Assembly: GCA_029838195.1 (NCBI GenBank)
Contig: JALGVJ010000004.1
Span: forward strand, 173,476 to 237,475
Direction: 5' to 3'
Origin: Promethearchaeota archaeon
GTDB lineage: Archaea > Asgardarchaeota > Lokiarchaeia > Sigyniarchaeales > SOKP01
DNA: 64,000 bases
Under the pieces are notes generated by a model that saw only the letters and a list, made by a program, of their open reading frames with translations, did no database searches and had not been told where the DNA came from. The position numbers and the translations under genes are program-made. Of the stretch, positions 7,894 through 17,566 are shown in pieces. Within the stretch, counting starts at the first letter, position 1, and each line of letters starts with the position of its first letter.

Positions 7894-9060
7894 ATGGATT
7901 CTACTGATTCAGGAAGTAACTTGAGTGAAAAATTTCGAGCGTGCGTGAATGAGCATACATCTTTATCTATGTATAAAAAAAGAGAAAATTTTTACTGCAT
8001 TATTCGAAAAGATTTATCTAAACCTTATGAGGTAGATGTAGATGCGTCCGAAGCGCCTATTACAAATAAAATGACAAAGGTCGCAGAACCATACGAAATC
8101 AGTATTGCTGATTTAAAGATTTTAGAAGATGAAGTATTTCCCATTAATGAGGCAATTAAAAAAGTATTCGGCCCTGAAAATGAGTTGAAATTAAAAACGA
8201 TTACCTTAGCGATTGGGGGTAGCATTACCGATTATGTCACGGTTGATAAAGGCGATTTAATAAAATTTGATGTAACCCCTACTCTTACCGGCTTGATGGA
8301 ATTCGTGGAAGAAAACAATGAGAGCATAATAGGATTCCTAAATTCTGAATATATTAGTGAAGAGGGAAATGTAATTTATTTAAATTGTGGAAGAGAAAAA
8401 CTATCCAAAAACATTCTTTCGATTAAATTAAAAATTTTAGCTTCCATGCAACAACGAGGATTATTCTTGCAACAAGAACATAAATATTATGGACTTCAAT
8501 TATACGTCATTATTGCCTCTCGAGTACAAGATGATAATAAATTATTAGAATTCTTAAAAGAATTAGGAATTGATTGGGAGTTAATCTTTTTTAGAAGAAG
8601 ATTAGCCATTCATGATTGGATTCAAATCGAATGTGAGAAAGATAAAGAAAATCTAAAAGGATTCTTACGAGCTAAATATAAAACTTTAAACTATTTTGAT
8701 GTTAATAATATCACTCTAGTGGTCGTTAAAAACGAATTACCTTTTATTGTTGCAGATAAAATGGCTTCACTTCTCTCTAACATGAAATCTGAACGTATTA
8801 ATCAATCCAAGGGGGAATCCTTACAAGATTCGGCAAGGAGCTCAAGGCTTTCAACCAGAAGAACCTATTATACCCGAGATTTTTATCAACCGAGGGATCA
8901 CCAAGGAGAAGAATATTCTATAACTTTAAAAAAAGCAGAAATCGCTGCTGCTGCTAAACTAGCATGTGCTTACTTGGGAATTCAAAAACAAATGGAGTTT
9001 GATAGAGATATTCCCATAACTGAAATTTTAAAATATCAAGAAGAATTAACCAATATTTAA
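7894..9060 (+). CDS. Conserved-looking hypothetical protein, 388 aa
   Basis: I do not recognise this protein. It is soluble and mixed alpha/beta, without a signal peptide or membrane helix. Two blocks seem related to each other in pattern: one around residues 130-205 (GLMEFVEENNESIIGFLNSEYIS...) and one at 210-285 (KLLEFLKELGIDWELIFFRRR...GFLRAKYKTLNYFDVNNITLVVV), which may be a repeated domain. Residues about 298-330 are polar and probably disordered (serine/arginine-rich), followed by a C-terminal helix (KKAEIAAAAKLACAYLGIQ). The start at ATG 7894 follows a purine-rich GAAGG. It is convergent with mch; no partner is apparent. Confidence 0.7.
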   Translation: MDSTDSGSNLSEKFRACVNEHTSLSMYKKRENFYCIIRKDLSKPYEVDVDASEAPITNKMTKVAEPYEISIADLKILEDEVFPINEAIKKVFGPENELKLKTITLAIGGSITDYVTVDKGDLIKFDVTPTLTGLMEFVEENNESIIGFLNSEYISEEGNVIYLNCGREKLSKNILSIKLKILASMQQRGLFLQQEHKYYGLQLYVIIASRVQDDNKLLEFLKELGIDWELIFFRRRLAIHDWIQIECEKDKENLKGFLRAKYKTLNYFDVNNITLVVVKNELPFIVADKMASLLSNMKSERINQSKGESLQDSARSSRLSTRRTYYTRDFYQPRDHQGEEYSITLKKAEIAAAAKLACAYLGIQKQMEFDRDIPITEILKYQEELTNI

Positions 9061-9084
9061 TTAGTGATAATTAAAATAAAAAAT

Positions 9085-9093
9085 AAAAAAAAA
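9085..9093 (-). terminator. Probable U-tract terminator of mch
   Basis: An uninterrupted A9 on the plus strand reads as U9 in the mch transcript, just after its stop codon. Archaeal RNA polymerase terminates at such U-tracts. It lies between two convergent genes. Support is positional only. Confidence 0.35.
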
Positions 9094-9103
9094 TAAGATT
9101 CGT

Positions 9104-10111
9104 TCACTCTAATCCGTAAGAAGTTTTTAATAACTCGTGATTTACTTTTCCTACCGTAATAGTTTTTCCGGTTCTTAGATTATTTATCGTGTATGTTGCT
9201 GGAGCAAAAAGCCCAGGATCGATTTTATAAAAATCATAGTCTGCTTCTTTAAATATGACATTAAATGGTTTTCCATAACTTGATGATTGATTTGCTGGAG
9301 CTTTCTTTAAAATCTCAATAATTTCTGGCTCTTTTTCTTTTTCAGCATCAATTACATAAAAAGTAGATCCGGCAGCGATAATAGAATCATTAGTCAATCC
9401 CATGGCCGTAAAATCATCTTTAGCAATGGGAGCGATGGTGGTAATTCCAAATCCTTCTTTAATTACATCTAATGGAAAATGTAGTTCATGCAATTTGTGA
9501 ATCCCCGTTTCTACAATTCGAGCAGCAACTTGAATTGAACCTGTCAAGCAAGCAGTGGGAGCACAGACGGCATACGTATTTTCTGCGGGTACCTTACAAT
9601 TATCCGTAATTATTTGCATTACTTCTTCATTCGGCATTTCTCTCGTCTCAAAAACAATAACCGCACAGTTAGAATTATCCGTGTAATCTAACTCTTCGAA
9701 AAGCTTTTCTTTCTTTGCTTTAGATCTCGCTGGACCTGAGCCTAATGACTGGAAAACGACTTTCTTCTTAATTTTTCCATCTTTTTCCACTTCTTTTTTT
9801 AGTTTTACGCTCCATCCGGCTAATTGCGAGGCTAAACAAGAGATGATGGGATGAGAGGTATGAACATTGACTGCTGGAAGAAAATGTCCATCCACCTTGT
9901 AAGATGTAAATTCTACTGTTCCAAGACCCCCCATGCAAATTTCGCCTACTAATTTTCCGCCAATCCATCCCGCATGAGTCATATCTACAATGGTTTGGCC
10001 GGAGGTTAATTTAATTACTTTTGCACCATAGAGAGTCTGATTTTTTATAATATCTTCTACAATTTTTAGGGCTAAATCATTAACATTAATTTGTTCCAAA
10101 AAATTCACCAT
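9104..10111 (-). CDS. mch: Methenyltetrahydromethanopterin cyclohydrolase
   Basis: The enzyme reversibly hydrolyses 5,10-methenyl-H4MPT to 5-formyl-H4MPT, a cytoplasmic step of the archaeal C1 (Wood-Ljungdahl/methanogenic) pathway. The 335-residue length fits the family. Recognisable family stretches include TSGQTIVDMTHAGWIGGK, GGLGTVEFTS, TSHPIISCLASQLAGWSV, SLGSGPARS, VCAPTACLTGSIQVAARIVETG and EGFGITTIAPIAKDD. ATG 10111 is the first Met. The genes for the neighbouring steps (mtd and ftr) lie about 7 kb away, so the pathway genes are near each other but not one operon. Confidence 0.95.
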   Translation of the reverse strand: MVNFLEQINVNDLALKIVEDIIKNQTLYGAKVIKLTSGQTIVDMTHAGWIGGKLVGEICMGGLGTVEFTSYKVDGHFLPAVNVHTSHPIISCLASQLAGWSVKLKKEVEKDGKIKKKVVFQSLGSGPARSKAKKEKLFEELDYTDNSNCAVIVFETREMPNEEVMQIITDNCKVPAENTYAVCAPTACLTGSIQVAARIVETGIHKLHELHFPLDVIKEGFGITTIAPIAKDDFTAMGLTNDSIIAAGSTFYVIDAEKEKEPEIIEILKKAPANQSSSYGKPFNVIFKEADYDFYKIDPGLFAPATYTINNLRTGKTITVGKVNHELLKTSYGLE

Positions 10112-10287
10112 TAATGATGTTTTTATAATTTTTTAGGTAAAATGATTTTTAAATTTTTAGAATTTTACTGAAATCTTCCAGCATAAAGTCATGATTTAAG
10201 CATGAAAAAATTTAAAATTATAATTAGTTTTTAATATCAAACACGGAATGTTATACATGAAAAATCAAGAAAAACGAATGACATATT

Positions 10288-11808
10288 ATGGACAAGAAAG
10301 ATCATCGAATCTTGATGTTTTTGGATGAAATAAGAAAAGCTTTGAATTATTTTCTAGAACATTATCATGAAAATTCTGCACCTGTTCAAATTTACACGCA
10401 TTTAGATTCAGATGGATTAACTTCAGGGGCAATTTTAGGAAAAGCCTTATACAGGGAACAAATTCCTTTTCAAATTCGAGTATTGAAACAATTAGAAAAA
10501 AACGAAATTAAAAAATTAAAGGAATCGGCTAAAAAATTAAAGAATTTCATTATTTTTTCGGATTTTGGTAGTGGACAGTACAAGGAATTAGTCGAAAGTT
10601 TAAATAATACGGAAAAGCCCATATATTTTCTCATTTTAGACCATCACCTTCCTCAATCTGTTTCAAGCAAGGAAGAGATTGAATTACTTGAAAAAATTCA
10701 CGTGCAGACCTCCCCTTTTCATGTTAATCCTTATTTTCAAAATATTGATGGAAGTTCAGAAATTTCTGGAGCGGGTGTTTGTTATTATTTTTCTAAAGCA
10801 TTGAATGAAAAAAACGTGGATTTGTCCGGTCTTGCCATTATAGGTGCTTTAGGAGATATTCAAAATCAAGGAACACATAAATCTTTTAAAGGTGTGAATG
10901 AATTAATTTTAAAGGATGCCGTGGATATGGGTCTTGTAAAGGTTATTGATGACTTGAATTTTTCAACCACAAGACCATTAAATGAAGCTCTCGCCTATTC
11001 CTCTGATATTTACATGCCTGGTTTGAGTAATGACGTGAATAAATCATTAAAATTTTTACAATCCATAGGAATTTTAATAGAAAAATCTGATGGGCAGATA
11101 AAAACACTCTCTGATTTAACTAAAAAAGAAAAACAAAAATTAACTTCTGCCATAATAGAATATATTTCCATGAAAATGGACGTAGATCCTGGCGAATTTA
11201 TTAGTCGGCTAATAGTAAACAAGTATATTTTAGCCCAAGAGCCCGAAAATACAATTCTTAAAGATATGGGTGAATTTTCTAACCTTCTAAATTCTTGCGG
11301 CAGGACAAACAATGCCTCTTTAGGAATTGCTATTGCAATGGGAAACAGAACGGACGCTCTCACCAAGGCATTAGAAAACCTACAAGAATACAAGAAAACC
11401 TTAATGAACGCATTAAATTGGTTAAAAGAAGAAGATAAGATTAAACAAAAGAACTATCTTCAATATTTCTATGGGGAAAACATGATAAATGAGAATATCG
11501 TGGGAACAATTGCAACCATGCTAATTTTTGAAAAAGGACCGGTAATCGATTTAAATAAACCCATATTTGGTCTGGCAGAAAGAAAAGAAGAGCAAGTGTT
11601 TAAAGTTTCTGCAAGAGCAAGCAAGGAATTAGTGGAAAAAGGATTGAATTTATCTGAAGTGATTAGAGAAGCTTGTAAAAGAACTAACATTGACGTGTTA
11701 GGCGGCGGCCATCCTCCTGCTGCTGGCACGAAAGTGCCTCTTGATCGAGCCGAGATTTTTTTAGAACAGTGCAATGAAGTAATAAAAATTCAACTCTCTT
11801 CCCAATGA
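10288..11808 (+). CDS. DHH/DHHA1 phosphoesterase, archaeal RecJ-like nuclease
   Basis: This 506-residue protein has the DHH-family layout. Motif I HLDSDG is at 38-43, motif II FSDFGSGQ near 90-97, DHH itself at 118-120, and the C-terminal DHHA1 substrate-binding motif GGGHPPAAG at 472-480. Archaeal relatives are RecJ/GAN proteins, 5'-3' exonucleases acting on single-stranded DNA or RNA with the GINS/CMG replication machinery. Motif I has Leu-Asp-Ser-Asp where the usual form is aDxDG, so metal-binding aspartates are kept. It is divergent from mch with 176 bp between them and convergent with the RNase gene. Confidence 0.85.
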   Translation: MDKKDHRILMFLDEIRKALNYFLEHYHENSAPVQIYTHLDSDGLTSGAILGKALYREQIPFQIRVLKQLEKNEIKKLKESAKKLKNFIIFSDFGSGQYKELVESLNNTEKPIYFLILDHHLPQSVSSKEEIELLEKIHVQTSPFHVNPYFQNIDGSSEISGAGVCYYFSKALNEKNVDLSGLAIIGALGDIQNQGTHKSFKGVNELILKDAVDMGLVKVIDDLNFSTTRPLNEALAYSSDIYMPGLSNDVNKSLKFLQSIGILIEKSDGQIKTLSDLTKKEKQKLTSAIIEYISMKMDVDPGEFISRLIVNKYILAQEPENTILKDMGEFSNLLNSCGRTNNASLGIAIAMGNRTDALTKALENLQEYKKTLMNALNWLKEEDKIKQKNYLQYFYGENMINENIVGTIATMLIFEKGPVIDLNKPIFGLAERKEEQVFKVSARASKELVEKGLNLSEVIREACKRTNIDVLGGGHPPAAGTKVPLDRAEIFLEQCNEVIKIQLSSQ

Positions 11809-11838
11809 AATAAACCTTACATGTTTTCCTTTTAAATT

Positions 11839-13143
11839 TTAAATCATGTATTCTTCTCCAATTTCTGGAGCAACGGAATTATATCCCTTTTTTACTAATG
11901 AACTAGAAAAACGGGTAGTAGATTTTTCATCCCCATGGATGCAAAACACTTGAGAACCATCCCGGAATTTCAAACCATTTACATATTCAAGTAATTGAGT
12001 TCCATCAGCATGAGAAGAAAAATCAAAATATTCATAATCACATTTAGCTACCACCCTTATTGGAGAGAGATCTTCTACAACACTTCCATGATCTCGTTTA
12101 TAATCAAAATACCCCTTATCTAATAAGGTTCTTCCTGGGCTATCCTCAACTTGATACCCCACAAAGTATATAGCAGATAAAGGATCCCTCAAAATGGTTT
12201 TTAAATATTCCATTACGGCACCTCCTTTTAACATGCCACTAGATGCGATAAAAACAGCATTTTCTTTTTTAATGGAACCCCTATCTATTTGTCTTGATAT
12301 AAATTTTGCTTTTTTCAATGCTTTTTTATAAATTTTATAATCTTTTAACGCTTCGGGATAGTTTAAGTAACTCGTACAAATTTTTCGTGATAGACCATCC
12401 ACATAAATTTGATCATTATAATTGTATTTATGTAAAATTAACAATACTTCTTGGGAACGCGCAACCGCAAACGCCGGAATCAATATTTTGCCTCCATTGC
12501 TTATTACATTTGATATCTTGTCAACAAAATTTTTCTCAAGCATCTCTCTATTAGGATGAGTTTTCAAGGCATATGTAGACTCAATAATCAAGCAATCAAT
12601 GGGAGGTAAATTTTCTGTAGAAGTAGGAAAGCATAAATTAGTGTTTTGGGTGTTGATATCGCCCGAATATAAGATGTTTTTCCCATCTACTTCTATTAAA
12701 ATAGACACGCTTCCGGGAATATGTCCTGCATTAATAAAGGTTATATAGAAATTTTCATCAATTTTTTGCCGAATCCCTTCCTCTAAAAACCAAGCATTAT
12801 TTCTTAACTTTTCTAATTCTCTATATCCAAATTGAAAATTATACTTGGAAATATTTAATGAGTCTTTAATTAAAATTTCAGAAATTCTTAATGAAATAGG
12901 ATTGGTATAAAAAGGTACTTGTTTCTCTTTATATAATTTAGGGAGGGCTCCCGAATGATCAACATGAGCGTGTGTTAAAGCAACACCTTTAAGATTTTTT
13001 ATATTAACTGGAAGGGGGAGTCTTGCATCTTTTTGAAATCCAATACCGTAATCTAATATACATTTTCTTCCATTATTAGAAGTTATTAAAATTCCTGCTC
13101 TTCCAATTTCACGGCATGAACCTAAAAACGTTATTTTCGTCAT
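11839..13143 (-). CDS. Beta-CASP metallo-beta-lactamase ribonuclease (aCPSF2/RNase J-like)
   Basis: This 434-residue enzyme has the MBL metal-binding motif HAHVDH at 58-63, a second metal-ligand region in NAGHIPGS, and GDINT. The beta-CASP domain includes ESTYA, PAFAVARSQEVLLIL and a SSGMLKGGAVMEYL block, then the FSSHADG and IHGDE motifs at the C-terminus. It has no N-terminal KH domains, which separates it from archaeal CPSF1 and fits the shorter aCPSF2 group. Such enzymes process or degrade RNA in the cytoplasm, by endonucleolytic or 5'-3' action. Which activity this one has cannot be told from the sequence. Confidence 0.87.
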   Translation of the reverse strand: MTKITFLGSCREIGRAGILITSNNGRKCILDYGIGFQKDARLPLPVNIKNLKGVALTHAHVDHSGALPKLYKEKQVPFYTNPISLRISEILIKDSLNISKYNFQFGYRELEKLRNNAWFLEEGIRQKIDENFYITFINAGHIPGSVSILIEVDGKNILYSGDINTQNTNLCFPTSTENLPPIDCLIIESTYALKTHPNREMLEKNFVDKISNVISNGGKILIPAFAVARSQEVLLILHKYNYNDQIYVDGLSRKICTSYLNYPEALKDYKIYKKALKKAKFISRQIDRGSIKKENAVFIASSGMLKGGAVMEYLKTILRDPLSAIYFVGYQVEDSPGRTLLDKGYFDYKRDHGSVVEDLSPIRVVAKCDYEYFDFSSHADGTQLLEYVNGLKFRDGSQVFCIHGDEKSTTRFSSSLVKKGYNSVAPEIGEEYMI

Positions 13144-13413
13144 TTTTAAAGCATTAATAAAATATAGAAATAGTAAACAAGTTAACGTCTTATTTGATTT
13201 AATAATTTCAAAAAGATTAATTTTTGCATTTTTAGAAATTGATGAAATTATTCATTAATTTAAAATTTTATAAAGAATTTTTAAATTATTTTTAGAAAAA
13301 CATGGGTTTTGCTTGGATAATGGGATTTAAAAAAACTCAATATCATTAAAATTTTAATTAATCTAAAATAAAAAGTAAATATACTCTAAACAATTAAAAA
13401 TAGGGATATTTTC

Positions 13414-14277
13414 ATGAAATTCGAAGGAAAAGCAGAAATTGGAATTATAGGTGGAACTGGTTCGGATCTGGAATTGGAAAATGCCGAAGATGTTAAAATC
13501 TACACGCCTTATGGAAAAACTTCAGATTTCATTAAAATTGGAAATTTTCAAGGAAAACGGATTGCTTTTATTCCACGTCATGGAACGGGCCATGTCATTC
13601 CCCCTCACCAATTGAATTCGCGGGCAAATATTTGGGCTCTAAAAGAATTGGGTGTTCAATGCATCATTTCACCCAGTGCTGTAGGCTCTTTAAGAAAAGA
13701 ACATGGAAAAGGAAAATTCCTTTTGGTTGATCAATATATAGATCGCACGAAAAAGCGGTTAGATACATTCTATGAAGGAGGGCAAGTATGCCATATATCC
13801 CAAGCCGAACCTTATTGCGATTATCTCAATGGATTATTTCATGATAAAGGGAAAACGATTGAGGGATTGGAAATTCAAAAAGGAGGGACATACGTGTGCA
13901 TTGAAGGTCCCCGATTCTCCACGAGAGCTGAATCTATAATGTTTCGGACCTGGGGCGGAGATATAATTGGCATGACCACTTATCCGGAAGTAGTATTGGC
14001 TGCTGAAAAAGAAATGTGCTATTGCTGCATCGCCATGGTCACGGATTTAGATGTATGGGCGGGAGAGTGCCCAAATTGTGGAATTGTTGAATATCAAGAG
14101 AAATGTGAAAAATGTGGAGGCCCTGTTAATAAACTGGCTGTAAGCATAAATGAAATATTAGAGACTATGGAAAAAAATACCAAGAACTTAAAAAAGCTAT
14201 TGGAAATAACCATTCCCGAAATTGATACTTCAAGAGATTGTCCATGCAAGCATTCTCTTACGGGAGCAGTAATATAA
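13414..14277 (+). CDS. mtnP: S-methyl-5'-thioadenosine phosphorylase with zinc-ribbon-like insertion
   Basis: The family splits methylthioadenosine (or other purine nucleosides) with phosphate to give adenine and 5-methylthioribose-1-phosphate. Visible family features are GIIGGTGSD near the N-terminus, PRHGTGHVIPPHQLNSRAN, EGPRFSTRAE, IGMTTYPEVVLAAE and TDLDVWAGE with Asp211 and Asp213. Directly after this base-binding loop there are two CxxC pairs (219/222 and 231/234) around IVEYQEK, a zinc-ribbon-like insertion of about 20 residues not expected in a standard MTAP; two further Cys are at 276 and 278. The convergent neighbour encodes APRT, which would use the adenine product, so the two genes form a salvage pair. 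Nucleoside specificity is inferred. Confidence 0.88.
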   Translation: MKFEGKAEIGIIGGTGSDLELENAEDVKIYTPYGKTSDFIKIGNFQGKRIAFIPRHGTGHVIPPHQLNSRANIWALKELGVQCIISPSAVGSLRKEHGKGKFLLVDQYIDRTKKRLDTFYEGGQVCHISQAEPYCDYLNGLFHDKGKTIEGLEIQKGGTYVCIEGPRFSTRAESIMFRTWGGDIIGMTTYPEVVLAAEKEMCYCCIAMVTDLDVWAGECPNCGIVEYQEKCEKCGGPVNKLAVSINEILETMEKNTKNLKKLLEITIPEIDTSRDCPCKHSLTGAVI

Positions 14278-14356
14278 AGAAGAAAGAGAAAAAATTAGGG
14301 AAAAAATATTCTTTTTTTTATGTTTCATTCTTTTCATTACCTTTTTCATTTTAATT

Positions 14357-14884
14357 TTATTCCTCTACGGGAATTTGAACTAAGGTATAGACGTCATATT
14401 CTTTAAGTAAATCTCGCCCATGCAAGCTTCCCGTCAGTTCAATTACAAAAGCCACCCCTACAACAGTTCCTCCTGCTTTTTCAATTAATTTACATGCTGC
14501 TCTTGCCGTGCCTCCCGTGGCAAGGAGATCATCGAAGACTAACACTTTATCGCCCTTTTCAATGGCATCAACATGCATTTCTATGGTATCCGTTCCATAT
14601 TCTAATTCATAGGTCTCGCTTAATGTTTTATAAGGTAATTTACCGGGCTTTCTAATTAATATAAAACCTGCTCCTAATTGATAGGCAATCACACCTCCAA
14701 AGACGTACCCTCGAGCTTCGATTGCAGCGACTTTATTAATACCTTTCTTTTTATAATGCTTTACAATTTTATCGCATGCCTCTTTAAAAGGAGCATGTAC
14801 TTTACATAAGGTCGTGATATCTTTAAATTGAATGCCTGGTTTAGGAAAATCAGGAACATTTCGAATATATTTTTCTAAGTCCAT
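14357..14884 (-). CDS. apt: Adenine phosphoribosyltransferase
   Basis: The enzyme converts adenine and PRPP to AMP. The 175-residue length is typical. FPKPGIQFKDIT near the N-terminus, EARGYVFG, and the PRPP-binding loop VLVFDDLLATGGTARAA are diagnostic. ATG 14884 has AAAGGAG eight bases upstream, a good Shine-Dalgarno spacing. It is convergent with the MTA phosphorylase gene, whose adenine product it would recycle. Confidence 0.93.
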   Translation of the reverse strand: MDLEKYIRNVPDFPKPGIQFKDITTLCKVHAPFKEACDKIVKHYKKKGINKVAAIEARGYVFGGVIAYQLGAGFILIRKPGKLPYKTLSETYELEYGTDTIEMHVDAIEKGDKVLVFDDLLATGGTARAACKLIEKAGGTVVGVAFVIELTGSLHGRDLLKEYDVYTLVQIPVEE

Positions 14885-15696
14885 TTTTTAAACTCCTTTA
14901 CATGACCTTAATTTATTTTCATGTGATACATTTTCTATTAATTATTTGAACTATTTAATATAATCGATTTGGTTAGGGGGTCTAACTAATAAATTAAAAT
15001 TATTATTTATTTTGTTTTATTTAATTTCATTTTTCGCGAAATCTTGTTTAGCTCCAACATTATCAATGGATTTGGACACGTTTATCGTTTTCTTATAATT
15101 TCTTTTTCCCATCCATAAGAGAATTCATGTTTTATTGACTAGGTAATTTCAATTTCTTATTTGGAATTAATTAAGATATGAATTTTTTCATGATTTTCAT
15201 AGAATTCCTCATTGCTTTTTTCATTAACAAGTATTTTTAATAAATTGTAAAGAGGGTTCCTGTAAATAATGAGATAATCCACGCGGAATATATTGCTAAG
15301 GATGATGATCAACACTTAAAATTCGGTAAATCACGAATTTCATTTAAAATCAATACCTTGGGAATGGATTAATCTAAATTGAGAGTCACGCAAGAATGAG
15401 GAATCTTTTTAATATATGCCCCTTACTTAATTGAAAAAATCTAAATATCTCAATATTATTATTACCTTATTTTTAAAAGTAGAATCTTACGTCCTATCGT
15501 TATTGTTAATATTCCAATCTGGTTTACTCCCTTCTTCAAAAGTAATTTAAAATCATTGACACCATCATCGTTTCATTTAGTAAAGGTTTAAAAAGACATT
15601 ATTTTTTATTATGATCGTACATGTTTGTTTAACATTTATTTCCAAAAAATTTAAAATGAGATAAAAACTAATTAATCAAATTGAGTGGCTTTTTGA
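14885..15696. other. 812-bp gene-free region
   Basis: This is the longest non-coding stretch in the window. No tRNA, no coding frame with protein-like composition and no clear repeat is seen. A short GTTAG/CTAAC hairpin around GGGGT lies near 14975. The region separates the apt promoter from the Rag-like GTPase promoter and may hold an undetected RNA gene or decayed sequence. Confidence 0.4.
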
Positions 15697-16662
15697 ATGA
15701 AAATCCTACTTTTTGGACCCGAAAATGCCGGAAAAACTTCTCTAATGCGTACCACGTGCTTAGGCTATAATTTCATGAAAGTAGTAAATCTAAAACCAAC
15801 GAAAGGGATCAGTAGAGAGAATTTTATCTTCCGCGGTTTAGTAGAACTCTCCGTTTGGGATGCAGGTGGCCAACAGAGATATTTAGAAAGGTATTTCTCA
15901 AAGTCTCAACGAGAGTTAATCTTTTCTGAAGTCACAACGGCAATTTTCATGGTAGATTCAACTGTTATTGAGGATCGAATAAAAGAAATTTTCAACATGT
16001 TTTTAAAATACATTTTCGAATATAGCCCACATGTTGAGATGGTATACTGTCTATTAAATAAAATTGATCTTCCGAATTCAAAGGAAGATGAGCTTTATGA
16101 TTTTTTGATCAAAGATATGGACGACGATTTGAAGAAAAAGATTGCGTTCACACCCGTTTCTGTCAAGGAAGGAAGTGCTCAACATCGCTTGATTGAAATT
16201 TTAGATCATGAAATCATGAAAAATACCCTAAGCATGGCTAAAATGGGAAAAATCCAGCATTTTCTTCATGAATTGAAAAGTACCACGATTGCAGAGTATT
16301 TATTGTTCAATCAACCAGATGGATTATTAATTGCGTCAACATTAGGGAAATTTGAAAGCGAGCCTTTAAAATTTATGAGTTTAAAATTAAGTTTGCCAAA
16401 TTCTAATATTTATCAGATCTATAATAAAATTTCTAAAATGATTGATTTACAACCTTCTTCCTTAACATTATCAAGCATTTTATTTGAATCAGAAACAAGT
16501 TATATCATCACGAAGGAGATTAGTAATGGTAAGGTTTTATTAGCCGTAACAAAAAATAAGAAACTTGAAGTAATAATGGACGTATTAAAAGCATTAGCTA
16601 ATCAAAATCTAAAACAATTGGAGGAGATCTTAGAAGAACAAAATTTAAAAGAAATTTTATAA
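15697..16662 (+). CDS. Rag/Gtr-like small GTPase with C-terminal roadblock-like domain
   Basis: This 321-residue protein starts with a G domain. The P-loop GPENAGKT is at 7-14, switch I Thr at about 35 in KPTKGI, the G3 motif WDAGGQ at 54-59, and G4 NKID at 121-124. The WDxGGQ G3, the PxKG switch I and a long C-terminal extension match the RagA/Gtr1 branch more than Ras or Rab. Residues about 190-320 (from EYLLFNQPDGLLIAST) look like a roadblock/LC7-type domain, as in eukaryotic Rag proteins, where it mediates dimerisation. No lipidation motif is present. In eukaryotes Rag GTPases control TORC1 at lysosomes; the archaeal role is unknown. It sits alone after a large non-coding region. Confidence 0.82.
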   Translation: MKILLFGPENAGKTSLMRTTCLGYNFMKVVNLKPTKGISRENFIFRGLVELSVWDAGGQQRYLERYFSKSQRELIFSEVTTAIFMVDSTVIEDRIKEIFNMFLKYIFEYSPHVEMVYCLLNKIDLPNSKEDELYDFLIKDMDDDLKKKIAFTPVSVKEGSAQHRLIEILDHEIMKNTLSMAKMGKIQHFLHELKSTTIAEYLLFNQPDGLLIASTLGKFESEPLKFMSLKLSLPNSNIYQIYNKISKMIDLQPSSLTLSSILFESETSYIITKEISNGKVLLAVTKNKKLEVIMDVLKALANQNLKQLEEILEEQNLKEIL

Positions 16663-16726
16663 AAAAAAATGCGTAAATTAAAATAAAATAGAATTAATTT
16701 GAAGGGGAGTTAAAAAAGCATTTTAT

Positions 16727-17566
16727 TTATTTTTCCTTTTCCATTAAACCTCTTTTTGATAAAAGTTCCTGGCTTGAACGATGAGGTGTTCTTAAAACGG
16801 TATCGTTGGATTTCTCTATTTCTCGAGCATCATCACACATTTTAGCAGCATAACGCATCATTTCATGGGCAGCAGCCAATAATGGCATGTATTCCTCCCG
16901 CTCTTTTAAAACAAAACAAGCTTTACTCGTTACCTTTGATACGGAGCTTGCTAGATTAAATGCAGCAATGGCTTTTGCTCGTGCATATGGATTAGAAAAT
17001 CCGGCAATTTCAGTCGCCAACTCTGCCGTGATTTCAATTTGAGGAAGTACCGGAGCCTTGCCTTCTAACATGTCCATAATAACTTTATTTAATTCAACAA
17101 CTATAACTTGTAAAGCACCTGTTATAGCTAATACTTTTAATAAATCAGAATTGAATAAACTCATTTCTATCGGATCCAAAAAGGGGCGTCGAGCGCCAAT
17201 CATGGAATCACAATCTACTAAGATATAACCCATGCCTTTTTCTTTAATTTCTTCTATTGCTTTTTTAGCGGGAGCATCAGAAATTACTATTGCGGGTATT
17301 TGTCCGACCATTTCTCTTATTTGTTTAGGGCCTTTCAATGCGGCATTAGGCGAACTCATGATTATCAATTCGGGTTTCCAAGCTAATAATTCTTCCATGG
17401 CTTTCACACAGACTTCAGGGGGGTGCATGGCAGCACCAGATGTGACTTCTCTCACTTCAAGTCGAGTTGCTTCAGCTCTCTCATCAATGAGAAAAGCTAA
17501 CAAAAGAGAGCTTCCAATAGTACCATTTTTGAGAATTCCGATTTTTAATTTCTTTTCTTCGCTCAT
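16727..17566 (-). CDS. mtd: F420-dependent methylene-tetrahydromethanopterin dehydrogenase
   Basis: Mtd reversibly reduces methenyl-H4MPT to methylene-H4MPT with reduced coenzyme F420. Recognisable stretches are KIGILKNGTIGSS at the start, EVTSGAAMHPP, KPELIIMSSPNAALKGP, VISDAPAKKA, DCDSMIGARRPFLDP and the C-terminal helices around AHEMMRYAAKMCDDAREIEKS. The frame opens at a TTG at 17575, but ATG 17566 is the natural start and gives 279 residues, the usual length. It is divergent from ftr across 173 bp, so the two may share regulation. Its presence implies the organism makes or imports F420. Confidence 0.95.
   Translation of the reverse strand: MSEEKKLKIGILKNGTIGSSLLLAFLIDERAEATRLEVREVTSGAAMHPPEVCVKAMEELLAWKPELIIMSSPNAALKGPKQIREMVGQIPAIVISDAPAKKAIEEIKEKGMGYILVDCDSMIGARRPFLDPIEMSLFNSDLLKVLAITGALQVIVVELNKVIMDMLEGKAPVLPQIEITAELATEIAGFSNPYARAKAIAAFNLASSVSKVTSKACFVLKEREEYMPLLAAAHEMMRYAAKMCDDAREIEKSNDTVLRTPHRSSQELLSKRGLMEKEK

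Noticed and set aside
15481..15500. AGAATCTTACGTCCT, similar to the right end of the IS605-like remnant at 2680
   Set aside because: Only a short partial match without a hairpin or flanking element structure.
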